A stretch of 64,000 bases of DNA from Eutreptiella sp. 'Long Island Sound 2002' (GCA_964036045.1 OZ038382.1:74014687-74078686), one strand, 5' to 3'; positions 22,579-32,429 are shown, counted from the first letter of the stretch. Translations and numbers: made by a program. The notes: generated by a model not told the origin, from the sequence alone.

Positions 22579-23895
22579 ATGATTGATGTTCGCTTTCTTC
22601 AAACAGCCGCGGGGGGTACTTGCGTTCGTACCCCGAAGGCTGTCATTCGGGTGGCATTGAACAAAGGAAGGACACTCCCGCTGCTGCAGCTGGCACTGGA
22701 TTTGCATCACAATAGAAAGACTAGACGTAACCAAGATGGTTGTTGGTCCTGCAGAAGCAAGTTTTCTCACTGTATAACATTGTGCGAGTGCTTACATATC
22801 CCCGTGCTGAGAGAGCCACTGGAGCCTCATATCGCGGTACAATGACCCACTCCATCCGCCGTAAGCTGGCAATGGCAGGGGCACGCACTATCAATGCCCC
22901 TACTATCTCGGCCCAAGCCTGTGTTCAAGCTTCATGCGTGTGGGATTCATTTGAGAGACAGCAAATTACCCTGTGGTTCGACAATTACCATCGCTACATC
23001 AATGGGGTGGACCCCCATAGCCCTGATAAGACTTTGAACGTGACTGCTGTTGGTGTGTTGCACACTACTGAGCTGCCGAAGTACAGTACCACTTTCTGCC
23101 TGGTCTGGATGCTGTTGCACAACGTATACCCGGGGTTGTTGACTACCTTGTTCGCTGTGTTGGTTTGCTGTTGCAAAGAAGTACAGTCCCACATGGGCCT
23201 ATTCTGCGGACCTGGGTTCGTGCACCTCTGGACTATGCTCGCAATGTTGTGGTATCCCTCAAGTGGAGGGCCTTTCTGTTATCACACTCGAAATGCGGAA
23301 GTCATGTTGAGTTATTGGAGTTTAGCAGGGGGCTAGAATGCTTGCAGGTGAAGACCAGACGGACTGTGCTATTTCTGATCGACATGAAGATCTTTTACGC
23401 ACTCTTAAAAATGTCGTTTGGAGCAAGCTATGCCCCCTGGCACGTAGACCAGTTCCTGTTGGGACACCCGTTGCTTTACGGTGTCTGGCACCCATATAAG
23501 TATTCTGTGGAAATAACCTATAAGGCATTTGCCCCTATTATTAAATTTCTTGAGCACGGTTGGGACCTGAAGGCAGGAGCTGTGGTGCCCATGAAAGTCA
23601 AACTGCGTCACATGGAAAAAACCATTGTTGGTTTGTTCCTCTACAGCTGCTAACGAAGCACGGCTTAATAGTACCACCCAGGTCCTTATGAGTAATCTTG
23701 CCGAGTTGTCTAATGCTCAAAGCCTGGGTCTGAAATGTCTGTTAGCCCTGAAGGCCCTGTTATACCCGTACTGCTCAGCACTTCTGGCACTAGGGGTTCT
23801 TGTGCGTGAATGTAACTGGAACGGTCGCTCTCTGCATTCCAGTGCAGCTGCAAAAGAATGCATTGGAATGAGTACTGTCTTGATGATGAATATCC
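22579..23895 (+). pseudogene. ORF1 copy, unit 4, frameshifted
   Basis: Shares the deletion after CTAGACGTAA with unit 3, so units 3 and 4 derive from one another. Another frameshift lies near 23,085 (an extra AGT, as in unit 2) and a short deletion at 23,640 removes part of the LATAAN block. Its 3' junction reads TATCC-C-TTAGG. Confidence 0.85.
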
Positions 23896-24463
23896 CTTAG
23901 GCCACACTAACTACCCGCCCCTTACGACCCAAACATGTGCACTTTGTCGCCTTTCTGTGTCTTGTTTTTGTGCCTATGTTTTCCATGTGTCGCCTGTACT
24001 TGAATAGGTGGTGATGAATAACTGTACATTTATTGCGTGTACTATGCGTACACACTTCGAAACTCAAATTCACTGTCTCTATTTGCCAATTTAGCAAGAC
24101 TTGGGCGAAATTTCCCCAAGCGCCCCCGGATAGCAAAAAAGGTATACATATTTTGATGTCTTGATGACCCTGGGCGAAATTTCCCCCAACTCTGCCTGTT
24201 CAGCAAAATATATAGCTTAAAAACACCAATCAGTGATCCTAGGCGAAATTTCTTTCAGCCCCCCCCTGGTTGTTTATTGCCTTGTGGTGTGCATGATATG
24301 TTGCCCTCTCTCTGCCTGTCGCTTAGGCCCACCAGTCGATAAAGTTGAACCGGGGCGAAATTTCTTCCTGCTTGCCTTGACACCCTTTACCTACAGGGTG
24401 GTACCTCTGTTTGGTTCTGTTCACTAACTCTCAGGGGTGCTTTTGCCAATGTGGTTGTGAGAC

Positions 24464-25817
24464 ATGAATTATTTTCACTTTCTTCAAACAGCCGTGGGGG
24501 GTACTCGCGTTCGTACTCCGAAGGCTCTCACTCGGGTGGCATTGAACAAAGGGAGGACACTCCCGCTGCTGCGGCTGGCACTCGATTTGCGTCATAATAG
24601 AAAGACTAGACGCAATGTTGCGCATGTGCGGGCTGCCTGGGGTTCTACTCGTGTAGCAAGATGGTTGTTGGTCTTGCAGAAGCAAGTTTTCTCACTGTAT
24701 AACATTGTGCGAGTGCTTACATATCCCTGTGCTGAGAGAGCCACTGGAGCCTCATATCGCGGTACAAGGACCGAGTCCATCCGCCGTAAGCTGGCAATGG
24801 CAGGGGAATGCACTATCAATGCCCCTACTATCTTGGCCCAGGCCAGTGATCAAGCTTCATGCGTGTGGGATTGATTGGAGAGACAGCAAATTACCTTGTG
24901 GTTCGACAATTACCGTCGCTACATCAATGGGGTCGACCCCCATAGCCCTGATAAGACTTTGAATGTGACTGTTGTCGGTGTGTTGCACACTACTGAGCTG
25001 CCCCAGTACCACGGTCTGCCCGGTCTGGATGCTGTTGCACAACGTGTACCCGGGGTTGTTGACTACCTTGTTCGCTGTGTTGGGTTGCTGTTGCAAAGAA
25101 GTACAGTCCCAGATGGGCCTATTCTGCGGACCTGGGTTCGTGCACCTCTGGACTATGCTCGCAATGTTGTGGTATTCCTCAGCTGGAGGGCCTTTCTGTT
25201 ATCACACTCGAAATGCGGAAGTCATGTTGAGTTATTGGAGTTTGGCAGGGGGCTAGAATGCTTGCAGCTGAATACTTGACGGACTGTGTTATTTCTGATT
25301 GACATGAAAATCTTTTACGCACTCCTGAAAATGTCGTTTGGAGCAAGCTATGCCCCCTAGCACGTAGACCAGTTCCTGTTGGGACACCCGTTGCTTTACG
25401 GTGTCTGGCACCCATATAAGTATTCTGTGGAAATAACCTATAAGGCATTTGCCCCTATTATTAAATTTCTTGTGCAGGGTTGGGACCTGAAGGCAGGAGC
25501 TGTGGTGCCCATGAAAGTCAAACTGCGTCACATGGAAAAAACCATTGTTGGTTTGTTTCTGGCTACATCTGCTAACGAAGCACGGCTTAATAGTACCACC
25601 CAGGTCCTTATGAGTAATCTTGCCGAGTTGTCTAATGCTCAAAGCCTGGGTCTGAAATGTGTGTTAGCCCTGAAGGCCCTGTTATACCCGTACTGCCCAG
25701 CACTTCTGGCACTAGGGGTTCTTGTGCGTGAATGTAACTGGAACGGTCGCTCTCTGCATTCCAGTGCAGCTGCAAAAGAATGCATTGGAATGAGTACCGT
25801 CTTGATGATGAATATCA
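24464..25817 (+). pseudogene. ORF1 copy, unit 5, with stops
   Basis: The N-terminus differs from the other units (ATGAATTATTTTCAC). In-frame stops occur in GGGATTGATTGG (about 24,868), after GCTGAATACT (about 25,276) and at TAGCACG (about 25,359). Otherwise nearly full length. It directly abuts the left end of element B. Confidence 0.85.
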
Positions 25818-25843
25818 CTTAGGCCACACTAACTACCCGCCCC
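25818..25843 (+). repeat. B left terminal inverted repeat
   Basis: CTTAGGCCACACTAACTACC plus CGCCCC; preceded by the TSD TATCA. Confidence 0.9.
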
Positions 25844-26094
25844 TTACGACCCAAACATGTGCACTTTGTCGCCTTTTCTGTGTCTTTTTTTTGTGCCTAT
25901 GTTTTCCATGTGTCGCCTGTACTTTAATAGGTGGTGATGAATAGCTGTACATTTATTGCGTGTACTATGCGTACACACTTCGAAACTCAAATTCACTGTC
26001 TCTTTTTGCCAATTTAGCAAGACTTGGGCGAAATTTCCCTAAGCGCCCCCGGATAGCAAAAAAGGTATACATATTTTGATGTCTTGATGACCCT

Positions 26095-26110
26095 GGGCGA
26101 AATTTCGCCC
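26095..26110. repeat. 16-bp palindrome GGGCGAAATTTCGCCC
   Basis: Perfect copy in the left non-coding region of B. Confidence 0.95.
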
Positions 26111-26383
26111 AACTCTGCCTGTTCTGCCAAGCTTAAAAACACCAATCAGTGATCCTAGGCGAAATTTCTTCCAGCCCCCCCCCCCCCTGTTGTTTATTTC
26201 CTTGTGGTGTGCATGATATGTTGCCCTCTCTCTGCCTGTCGCTTAGGCCCACCAGTCGATAAAGTTGAACCTGGGCGGAATTTCTTCTAGCTTGCCTTGA
26301 CACCCTTTACCTACAGGGTGGTACCTCTGTTGGGTTCTGTTCGTTGACTCTTAGGGGTGCTTCTGCCAATGTGGTTGTGAGAC

Positions 26384-27118
26384 ATGATTGATGTTCGCTT
26401 TCTTCAGGCGGCCGTGGGGGGTACTCGCGTTCGTACCCCGAAGGCTCTCATCCGGGTGGCATTGAACAAAGGAAGGACACTCCCGCTGCTGCAGTTGGCA
26501 CTGTATTTGCGTCACAATAGAAAGACTAGACGTAATGTTGGGCATGTGCGGGCTGCCTGGGGTTCTAGTCGTGTACCAAGATGGTTGTTGGTCCTGCAGA
26601 AGCAAGTTTTCTCACTGTATAACATTGTCTGAGTGCTTACATATCCCCGTGCTGAGAGAGCCACTGGAGCCTCATATCGCGGTACGATGACCGAGTCCAT
26701 CCGCCGTAAGCTGGCAATGGGAGGGGAATGCACTATCAATGCCCCAACTATCTCGGCCCAGGCCAGTGTTCAAGCTTCACACCTGTGGGATTGATTGGAG
26801 AGACAGCAATATACCCTGTGGTTCGACAATTACCGTCGCTACATCAATGGGGTCGACCCCCATAACCCTGATAAGACTTTGAATGTGACTGTTGTCGGTG
26901 TGTTGCACACTACTGAGCTGCCCCAGTACCACGGTTTGCCCGGTTTGGATGCTGTTACACAACGTATACCCGGGGTTTTTCACTACCTTGTTCGCTGTGT
27001 TGGGTTGCTTTTGCTAGGAAGTACAGTCCCAGATGGGGCTATTGTGCGGGTCTGGGTTCGTGCACCTCTGGACTCTGCTCGCAATGTTGTGGTATCCCTC
27101 AACTGGAGGCCCATTTCC
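26384..27118 (+). pseudogene. ORF1 fragment of element B
   Basis: Covers roughly the first half of the ORF1 family, with stops at TCTGAGTGC (about 26,629) and GGATTGATTGG (about 26,788). It retains LWFDNYRRYINGVDP and ends in VSLNWRP where the internal deletion of B begins. Confidence 0.8.
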
Positions 27119-27520
27119 CTGTTCCTAGCTTTATTAGTGCGCTGCCATTTGTTTGCATCCTGATTGAGGTCCCACATATGTGGACGTTGGCAATATTGTG
27201 GCACAATTTGTGTTGAATGGTATTTTGGTGGCTGTCACTGCTGAGACTGCTGATGTTCGGCCCGTATTAGCAACCTGAAAGCTACCTGTGCCGAGGAATT
27301 TTTCCATGCTGATGTATGTGTGTACAACCTGTCCAAACCATCAGCACTGGACAGCATGGGACATACTACTCTTGCACTGTGTAGTCTGCAGCGGTTTTGA
27401 GCACGCCTACCCCGATATCTTTCTTATATCCATGGCCCCCTGACGACTCCCATTCCTGTGGAAGTGTTCTGTTATTTGCTGTGTGCTTTGGATTTAATTT
27501 AGCAGAATACTACATGGGTA
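27119..27520 (+). pseudogene. B copy of the 31.5-kb ORF, 3' part
   Basis: Matches 31,537-31,940 at nucleotide level (TTAGTGCGCTGCCATTTG, GAGGTCCCA, GTGGACGTTGG). A missing base near 27,270 (CGGCCCGTATTAG) and a TGA in AACCTGAAAG destroy the frame seen in A. Confidence 0.75.
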
Positions 27521-28198
27521 ATGGTCTGCACACAGCAGCCAGATTTTTCTGCAGCCCTGTCCATTCAAAGCATGTTTCCTGTCAACATTGCAGTTGCATC
27601 CCTGTCTGAGGAGACATCTATTCCTGATTCATTTGTTACTGATTTGAGGGCTGCTGTGTCGAACTGCGACACTCTGGCACCAATCCAGTGGGACGCAGTG
27701 TGTGAAGACCTTGCAGATGGGTTTCCAGTAGATTGTACGGGAAGGAGGTATGTAGAGCAAGAAGAGGAGGCCACCCAAACAGAGGAAGAGGACGGTGAAT
27801 CCCAGAAGCCCCCGCCCCCCCAAAAGGCAACCGGCAAGCAAGGGGACGGCACCCCCGCCAAGGCTAAAAAATCAAAGGCCGAAGCAAGCCCCTCACAGCT
27901 GAGCTGCAAGCCTGGTGCAAAGCCTCCACCCAACAAGGCGCTGGGCACGTTTGCAGCCCACTTCACACCATCCCAGCAGACACAGAATGGACGTGGTGCC
28001 ACTGGTAGTGCTAACAGTGAGATGCCTGGTGAACAGGCAGGACAAGCAAATGGTGGCCAGTTTAGTGGTAAGGGTGCCAAACCAAAGGCACGTGGTCTGA
28101 GGAAGTGGCGATGGAGTGACAGTGGTGTGTGCTGTAGCTGCTGTGTTGTATGTTTTCCCTGTTACACGCCAGAATGGCGTTCTGCGCTGTCTCTGTAG
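27521..28198 (+). CDS. C-terminal-region ORF of element B: acidic then basic low-complexity protein
   Basis: 225 codons, open throughout. It starts with a structured-looking part (SIPDSFVTDLRAAVSNCDTL), followed by an acidic run (EQEEEATQTEEEDGE), a Pro/Lys-rich disordered stretch (KPPPPQKATGKQ, AKKSKAEAS) and a Gly/Gln/Lys-rich tail (GQANGGQFSGKGAKPKARG). The copy in A (31,940-32,429 plus 37,044-37,240) is interrupted by element C and has an early TGA, so this is the best copy. The H gene ends in a similar tail (KGLENFANLVSGGTAPATQ against NKALGTFAAHFTPSQQTQ), suggesting that this ORF is the 3' end of the same gene or its partner. No enzyme motif seen. It may begin upstream after splicing. 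Confidence 0.55.
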   Translation: MVCTQQPDFSAALSIQSMFPVNIAVASLSEETSIPDSFVTDLRAAVSNCDTLAPIQWDAVCEDLADGFPVDCTGRRYVEQEEEATQTEEEDGESQKPPPPQKATGKQGDGTPAKAKKSKAEASPSQLSCKPGAKPPPNKALGTFAAHFTPSQQTQNGRGATGSANSEMPGEQAGQANGGQFSGKGAKPKARGLRKWRWSDSGVCCSCCVVCFPCYTPEWRSALSL

Positions 28199-28733
28199 AT
28201 ACCATTGACCTCTTGCGCACTGTTTTTTTGTGTTTTACTAAAGGTGGAAGAAATTTCGCCCACGTTCAGGTATTTCTTGGAATACACGGTTCGTTTGTAC
28301 ATTTTTGCAAATCTGGACTAAATTTCGCCCACAGGTCTCATTAATGGCAAACAGAGACCTTGATTATGATGTATGAATTTGAGTGACTGTCGATTGACAG
28401 TTTTTTGGGCACACACAGGGTGTAGCAACCCTTGCCAAGTGTGTGCCACTCTACTTGTTACATTGCATTGCTTCGCAGGTTGATACATTTGTTTGTCACA
28501 CAGAAAGGTTTGTTCCATTGAAGAAACATGCATTCTCCCCTTGCTTTTCCCGTATGCATACATGCTTATTGTGCTTTGACAACTACGATGTGGTGACACG
28601 ACAATGGCATTTTAGGTAAATAGAGATACTCATTTTTTCCTCTCAAGAGCAAGGGGTCCCCTAGGTGCAAAATTCATACCCTGTTTTGGGGGGGGGGTAC
28701 AGGATGGCCCCGTGGAGCCAGGTAGTGGGTAGG

Positions 28734-28759
28734 GGGGTGGGCAATCAGCGTGGCCTAAG
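28734..28759 (-). repeat. B right terminal inverted repeat
   Basis: Ends AGCGTGGCCTAAG and is followed by the TSD TATCA. The adjoining ~95 bp match 37,665-37,735 at the right end of A. Confidence 0.9.
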
Positions 28760-28764
28760 TATCA

Positions 28765-28964
28765 TACCTTCTGAAAAGTGGCTGAGCATTGAATACCTGC
28801 GTACCAATACTGTAGCACTGCTTTTCTGGTCCGACTGGCACACCCGGGCACTTGGTTGCCTGTTTTTTGAGGAGTACGGCGAAGCAATGCTTAGTTGCCT
28901 ACTCATGAGGTCAAAGGAGGTTGCTAATCCCCAGTCAGTGCAGCAGACAACCGAAATTTTTTAA
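28765..28964 (+). CDS. 3' continuation of A's ORF1 beyond the B insertion
   Basis: Directly after the second TATCA the frame reads IPSEKWLSIEYLRTNTVALLFWSDWHTRALGCLFFEEYGEAMLSCLL and stays open to TAA at 28,962. With B excised it is in frame with the end of ORF1 (TVLMMN-I), so the true ORF1 protein is about 65-70 residues longer than the 452-codon form. A pyrimidine tract and CACTTGCAG at 28,986 look like a 3' splice site, so the exon may end before the TAA. Confidence 0.65.
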
Positions 28965-29015
28965 CTCTCCCCCCCACACTTGCAGGAGTGAAAAAATGCC
29001 AGGGTGTCTTGACGC

Positions 29016-29585
29016 ATGAGGTCTGTGGCCAAGTACACAAAGCACGTGCGTTTGTTCATTCAGAATATATCACATGCCTGGTTCCCCATTGCTGTTCTGG
29101 AAGACGGTAAGTATGTGGTCAAACGTCTTGATGAAGCCTCCCGCATGCAATTTCCGGGAGTGTTGTCGCGTACAAGGGTTACAGAGCAGCATTTTTTGAG
29201 CCTTGTTCGGCATAGCCTGCGTTGTGTGATTGCCAAGACTAAAATACCCAATGGTGTGGGAGATTTTCTGAATGCATGCAGTCAGAAACGCTCCAATGTT
29301 GATCGGAGGCAGCGAAGTGCACACGACCAGAGTATCAACACAGCCGGTGGTAGCGCTCCAAAACCAGCCGCCAAACCCCCGGCGCGCGGTGTGCCGGTGG
29401 TCGCCCCCCCCCCCCCCTCCCACGAGCCCCCCCGCCCTACACCCCATGCCTGCCTACCGGTGGTATATGATTTCAATTATGTTGATAGTGCCAATGAGGG
29501 CCCAGAATTGGTGTGTAGTGACTCGTCCCTGGAAATGCTTGATGAGGAAGACGAGTTGGGACGGAGTACACAGGGTTGGGACTGA
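29016..29585 (+). CDS. Element A ORF2, unknown function, Pro-rich with acidic tail
   Basis: 189 codons from ATG 29,016. Residues 1-90 look folded (VRLFIQNISHAWFPIAVLED, VTEQHFLSLVRHSLRCVIAK). Then come a Pro/Ala-rich linker (APKPAAKPPARGVPVVAPPPP) and an acidic end (SSLEMLDEEDELGRSTQ). A GT at 29,575 (ACACAGG-GTTGGG) can splice to an AG at 29,951, keeping the frame into the next exon (DHLSGCEG). The putative intron holds a GGGCGAAATTTCGCCT palindrome. A TGA lies just upstream of this ATG in frame, so this is either a separate start or an exon entered further in. Confidence 0.55.
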   Translation: MRSVAKYTKHVRLFIQNISHAWFPIAVLEDGKYVVKRLDEASRMQFPGVLSRTRVTEQHFLSLVRHSLRCVIAKTKIPNGVGDFLNACSQKRSNVDRRQRSAHDQSINTAGGSAPKPAAKPPARGVPVVAPPPPSHEPPRPTPHACLPVVYDFNYVDSANEGPELVCSDSSLEMLDEEDELGRSTQGWD

Positions 29586-29619
29586 TTTGACTGTGTTATG
29601 TGCTATTCTGCTTCCAGTT

Positions 29620-29635
29620 GGGCGAAATTTCGCCT
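29620..29635. repeat. Intronic palindrome GGGCGAAATTTCGCCT
   Basis: One base from the perfect 16-bp palindrome. A second, weaker copy (GGGCCAAAATGTCGCCC) lies near 29,693. Both are in the putative intron 29,575-29,951. Confidence 0.85.
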
Positions 29636-29951
29636 AGACGCCCGACTTTCATGATTTTTAGCCTGGTATTATTTGAAAGTGCCAGACCTGGGCCAAAATG
29701 TCGCCCAGCTTTCCAGCCAATGTGAATTTGGTATCCTTCAGCACTGTGTCATCCCTGTTGTACGGCAGTTTCTGTTTTTGAACCTGGGTTCTCCAAATTT
29801 GATCTAATTTGGCTAATATCTCTGTCTGAGCACGTGGATATCGCCATGTCTGCACTCTGCACGTGCTACTTTGTTAGCTTCCAAGCAATGTGTTCTATGG
29901 AAATCTCTTAAAATGTTGGTACACCGCCCTAACACCTGGCCAATGATGAAG

Positions 29952-30224
29952 ATCATCTTAGTGGATGTGAGGGAACTGCTGCTGCTGAAGCCCCCGCACG
30001 ACAACCACAGCCCAAACCAGCCGCCAAACCGAAGCCAAAGCCAAAACCCAAAGGAAAAGCAGAAGTCAATCTGGCAGATTACCTCACCTCCACAAAACGC
30101 ATTCGTGTGCGATGGGATCAGATCCAGATTTATAGAGACCGCTTTGAAGGCCGGGTTCGTGGGCTGAATCCCGACCAAGTCCAAGCCCCCTATGACGATT
30201 TATTAAGGGCACCGCCACCTGATT
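29952..30224 (+). CDS. Element A exon: Lys/Pro-rich linker and start of a possible ParB-like domain
   Basis: Frame from 29,954: HLSGCEGTAAAEAPARQ, then a [11 protein letters not shown] linker, AEVNLADYLTSTKRIRVRWDQ, IYRDRFEGRVRGLNPDQVQAPYDDLLRAPPPD. There is no ATG at its start and a TAA lies 25 bases upstream in frame, so it must be entered by splicing (AG at 29,950-29,951). It leaves at GT 30,225 (GATT-GTATTG) in phase 1. The order of a basic strand, a RGLNPDQV helix and a short loop before GGQH (next exon) resembles the N-terminal part of ParB-type domains. That comparison is weak. Confidence 0.5.
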
Positions 30225-30344
30225 GTATTGATGATTTACTGCTGGTAGCTGGCGTGCATATGTTCCGCCCTATCCTGTTTCGATTGTACTCGATCTTTAG
30301 TGCCATTTGATTTTACTCTGTACTGCCCGTTACCTCATGTACAG

Positions 30345-30671
30345 CTGGGTTTTGGTATGCCATTGGGGGTCAGCACGTCTACACGGTTGCTATGCAACAT
30401 CGCAAGGACAAGGAATCCAAAAATCACCCCCTGCCTACATGGACCCGAGAGTTTGAAGGCTTTGAGGTTAGAAGAGACACTCCTTTGCCCATACGAAAAA
30501 AGCTAGCTGGGCTTCATCAATTAAGTGAAGACCACAAGCAGTAGTGTGTCAACACCCAATGAATGGATGGCACTCCTAGTAGAGCATGTTGCGGAGGATC
30601 CAGATGCCCCCCTGCTCACCCATACTCAGAACATGTTGGCTGAAATTGGTATTACAGCTGATGAAGGCAAT
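30345..30671 (+). pseudogene. Element A exon with GGQH motif, one-base frameshift
   Basis: 3' splice site CATGTACAG at 30,344. The phase matches the previous exon, giving DSGFWYAIGGQHVYTVAMQHRKD. GGQH sits where ParB/sulfiredoxin-fold proteins carry G-x-H-R (the Arg is absent here). The frame runs through EFEGFEVRRDTPLPIRKKLAGLHQ to TAG at 30,542. Ignoring the single T at 30,542, the frame goes on as SVSTPNEWMALLVEHVAEDP to EGN at 30,671, followed by GTAGTT. So this copy carries a one-base insertion, or a very small unrecognised intron. The ParB comparison is tentative. Confidence 0.5.
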
Positions 30672-30751
30672 GTAGTTTGTTCAACGTTTTGACTGTATCC
30701 ATTACACATTACTGCAAGCCTGTTTTTTTACCTGTCTCTTGCTGTCTGAAG

Positions 30752-31052
30752 GTCACCGTAGCCAAGCGTTGGGCAGGGTTTGGCAAGCTTGTCAAATTCA
30801 TTGGGCAGGCAGCTGTTGACGCAATCTATGGGATGGAGAAGCGAGATGTTGAACCGGCGCTTGGGGTATTCAAAGAGTGCGAAGGATTAATGCCAGACAG
30901 ACTGTCAAGCGTTGTCCTCTACATGTCGGTTACCAAAAGCCCAGTACTAGGAATCAAACGTGAAATACAGTTGGCCAGAGTTCAGCAGTTGTGGGCTTGG
31001 CATGTGCTCCATCCGGATGCAGTCATCGAGGGGTTTGTGCACGAGTCTAGGG
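30752..31052 (+). CDS. Element A exon, unknown function
   Basis: Acceptor TGTCTGAAG at 30,751, donor GG-GTATGG at 31,053. It joins EGN to VTVAKRWAGFGKLVKFIGQA in phase 0 and continues with VDAIYGMEKRDVEPALGVF, PDRLSSVVLYMSVTKS and VQQLWAWHVLHPDAVIEGFV. It is open throughout, with no stop and a mixed helical composition. No family recognised. Consistent phase on both sides supports real splicing. Confidence 0.55.
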
Positions 31053-31123
31053 GTATGGTGCATTATTGTGCACTCTGAGTGGTAGTGATTTCGTGGTCTT
31101 TATTTCGTTGCTGACGATGAGCT

Positions 31124-31139
31124 GGGCGAAATGTCGCCC
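31124..31139. repeat. Intronic palindrome GGGCGAAATGTCGCCC
   Basis: One mismatch to the 16-bp palindrome, inside the putative 162-bp intron 31,053-31,214. Confidence 0.85.
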
Positions 31140-31214
31140 AGGTCTCTCGATTTTCCTTCATAAGCATACCATTTTTCAACTGCCTCATTTGTGTCCTGTG
31201 TATACACTCTGCAG

Positions 31215-31927
31215 CAAATCTGGGTACTGTGACCATGTGCAAAGAACGATGTCGTATTATGGCCCATATCCGGGTCTTGTATGGCAGCTGGGTGTGGAGT
31301 CCCGAGTCACCTTGCCCACCGTGGGCTTCTGTTGTCAAGGCAGTCTTTTGGACCTCCGACCTTTACCAAGGGTTACGTGACAGGCTTCGCAAGCCCCGTG
31401 TGACACCAAGTATTGAAAAGGCTGACGGTGGGCATCTGAGTCTTAACTTGGGTGATACCATTATTGAGATAGACACAGGGAAAGTTTTGAAGGAGGAGGG
31501 TAGAGTTGAGCTACTCCCTTTGTGGGCAAGCTGCCCTGTTCCCAGCTATATTAGTGCACTGCCATTTGTCCACATCCTGATCGAGGTCCCATGTATGTGG
31601 ACGTTGGCCGTGCACAATCTTGTGGCACAATTTGTATTGAATGGTATTTTGGTGGCAGTCACTGCTGAGACTGCTGATGTTCGGGCATATATTAGCAACC
31701 CGAAAGCTGCCTGTGCTGAGGAATTTTTCCATGCCGATGTATGTGCGTACAACCTGTCCAAGCCATCAGCACTGGACAGCATGGGACAGAGTGCTCTTGC
31801 ACTATGTAGTCTTCACCAGTTTTCTGCACGCCTACCCCGATATCTTTCTTATATCCATGGCCCCCTGACGACTGCCGTATCTGTTGAAGTGTTCTGTTAT
31901 TTGCTGTGTGCTTTGGCTTTAATTTAG
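31215..31927 (+). CDS. Element A last large exon, unknown function
   Basis: Acceptor CACTCTGCAG at 31,214. With the previous exon (phase 1) the frame reads ANLGTVTMCKERCRIMAHIRVLYG and stays open to TAG at 31,925. Notable blocks: two pairs of Trp (GSWVW, PPWASV), LNLGDTIIEIDTGKV, ALPFVHILIEVPCMWTLAVHNLVAQF, AEEFFHADVCAYNLSKPSALD and a hydrophobic end. The last third is duplicated, broken, in element B. No recognised domain. The protein encoded by these exons would exceed 400 residues and is the second large product of A. Confidence 0.6.
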
Positions 31928-31939
31928 CAGAATAGTACA

Positions 31940-32429
31940 TGGGTAATGGTCTGCACACAGCAGCCAGATTTTTCTGCAGCCCTGTCCATTCAAAGCATGT
32001 TGCCTGTGAACATTGCAGCTGCCTACTTGTGTGAGGAGAAGTCTATTCCTGATTCATTTGTTACTGATTTGAGGGCCGTTGTGTCGAACTGCGACACTCT
32101 GGCACCAATCCAGTGGGACTGAATGTGTGAGGACCTTGCAGATGGGCTTCTAGTAGATTGTACGGGAAGGAGGTATGTAGAGCAAGAAGAGGAGGCCACC
32201 CAACTAGAGGAAGAGGACGGTGAGCCCCAGAAACGCCCACCCCCCCCCAAGTGAACCGGCAAGCAGGGGGACGGCACCCCCGCCAAGGCCAAAAAATCAA
32301 AGGCGGGAGCAAGCCCCTCACAGCAGAGCCCCAAGCCTTAATCAAAGCCTCCACCCAACAAGGCGCTGGGCACGTTTGCAGCACACTTCACACCGTCCCA
32401 GCAGACACAGAATGGACGTGGTGCCAGTG
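31940..32429 (+). pseudogene. Element A copy of the acidic/basic tail ORF, 5' part, cut by C
   Basis: Matches 27,520-28,000 of B. A TGA in CAGTGGGACTGAATG (about 32,120), a TAG in GGCTTCTAGTAG and another near CCTTAATCAAAGCC break the frame. It ends at GGACGTGGTGCCAGTG, where element C begins, and resumes at 37,044. Confidence 0.85.

Larger units (their letters stand above)
16331..25817. repeat. Five tandem ~1.9-kb units (left end + ORF1)
   Basis: Units start at 16,331, 18,258, 20,183, 22,009 and 23,896, with lengths 1927, 1925, 1826, 1887 and 1922 bp. Each begins with the TTAGGCCAC terminus, has about 570 bp of non-coding DNA with GGGCGAAATTTC motifs, and then ORF1, which stops inside the next unit's terminus. 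A sixth left end at 25,818 is the true left end of element B. All junctions share the same TATCA-C-TTAGG context (TATCC in one), so the units arose by unequal exchange between the left ends of A and B, not by separate insertions. Confidence 0.85.
25818..28759. mobile_element. B: 2.9-kb internally deleted CTTAGG element, TSD TATCA
   Basis: Left end CTTAGGCCACACTAACTACC, right end the inverse of CTTAGGCCACGCTGATTGCC. The exact 5-bp repeat TATCA is at 25,813-25,817 and 28,760-28,764. B keeps the left region and the first part of ORF1 to about 27,118, then jumps to sequence matching 31,537 onward of A and follows it to the right end. The deletion junction shares CTGTT with both parents, suggesting microhomology-mediated loss. 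B lacks the middle ORFs and is presumably non-autonomous. It inserted into the 3' part of A's ORF1. Removing it joins MMN to IIPSEKW in frame. Confidence 0.9.

Noticed and set aside
16904-27118. A host multigene family of six tandem genes
   Set aside because: Each gene ends in the next copy's transposon terminus with the same target duplication; these are amplified element ends, five of the six broken.
16331-28759. Integron-like cassettes sharing the TTAGGCCACGC site
   Set aside because: The site occurs in inverted orientation at 28,759 and 37,761 with target duplications, which fits transposon TIRs and not cassette recombination sites.
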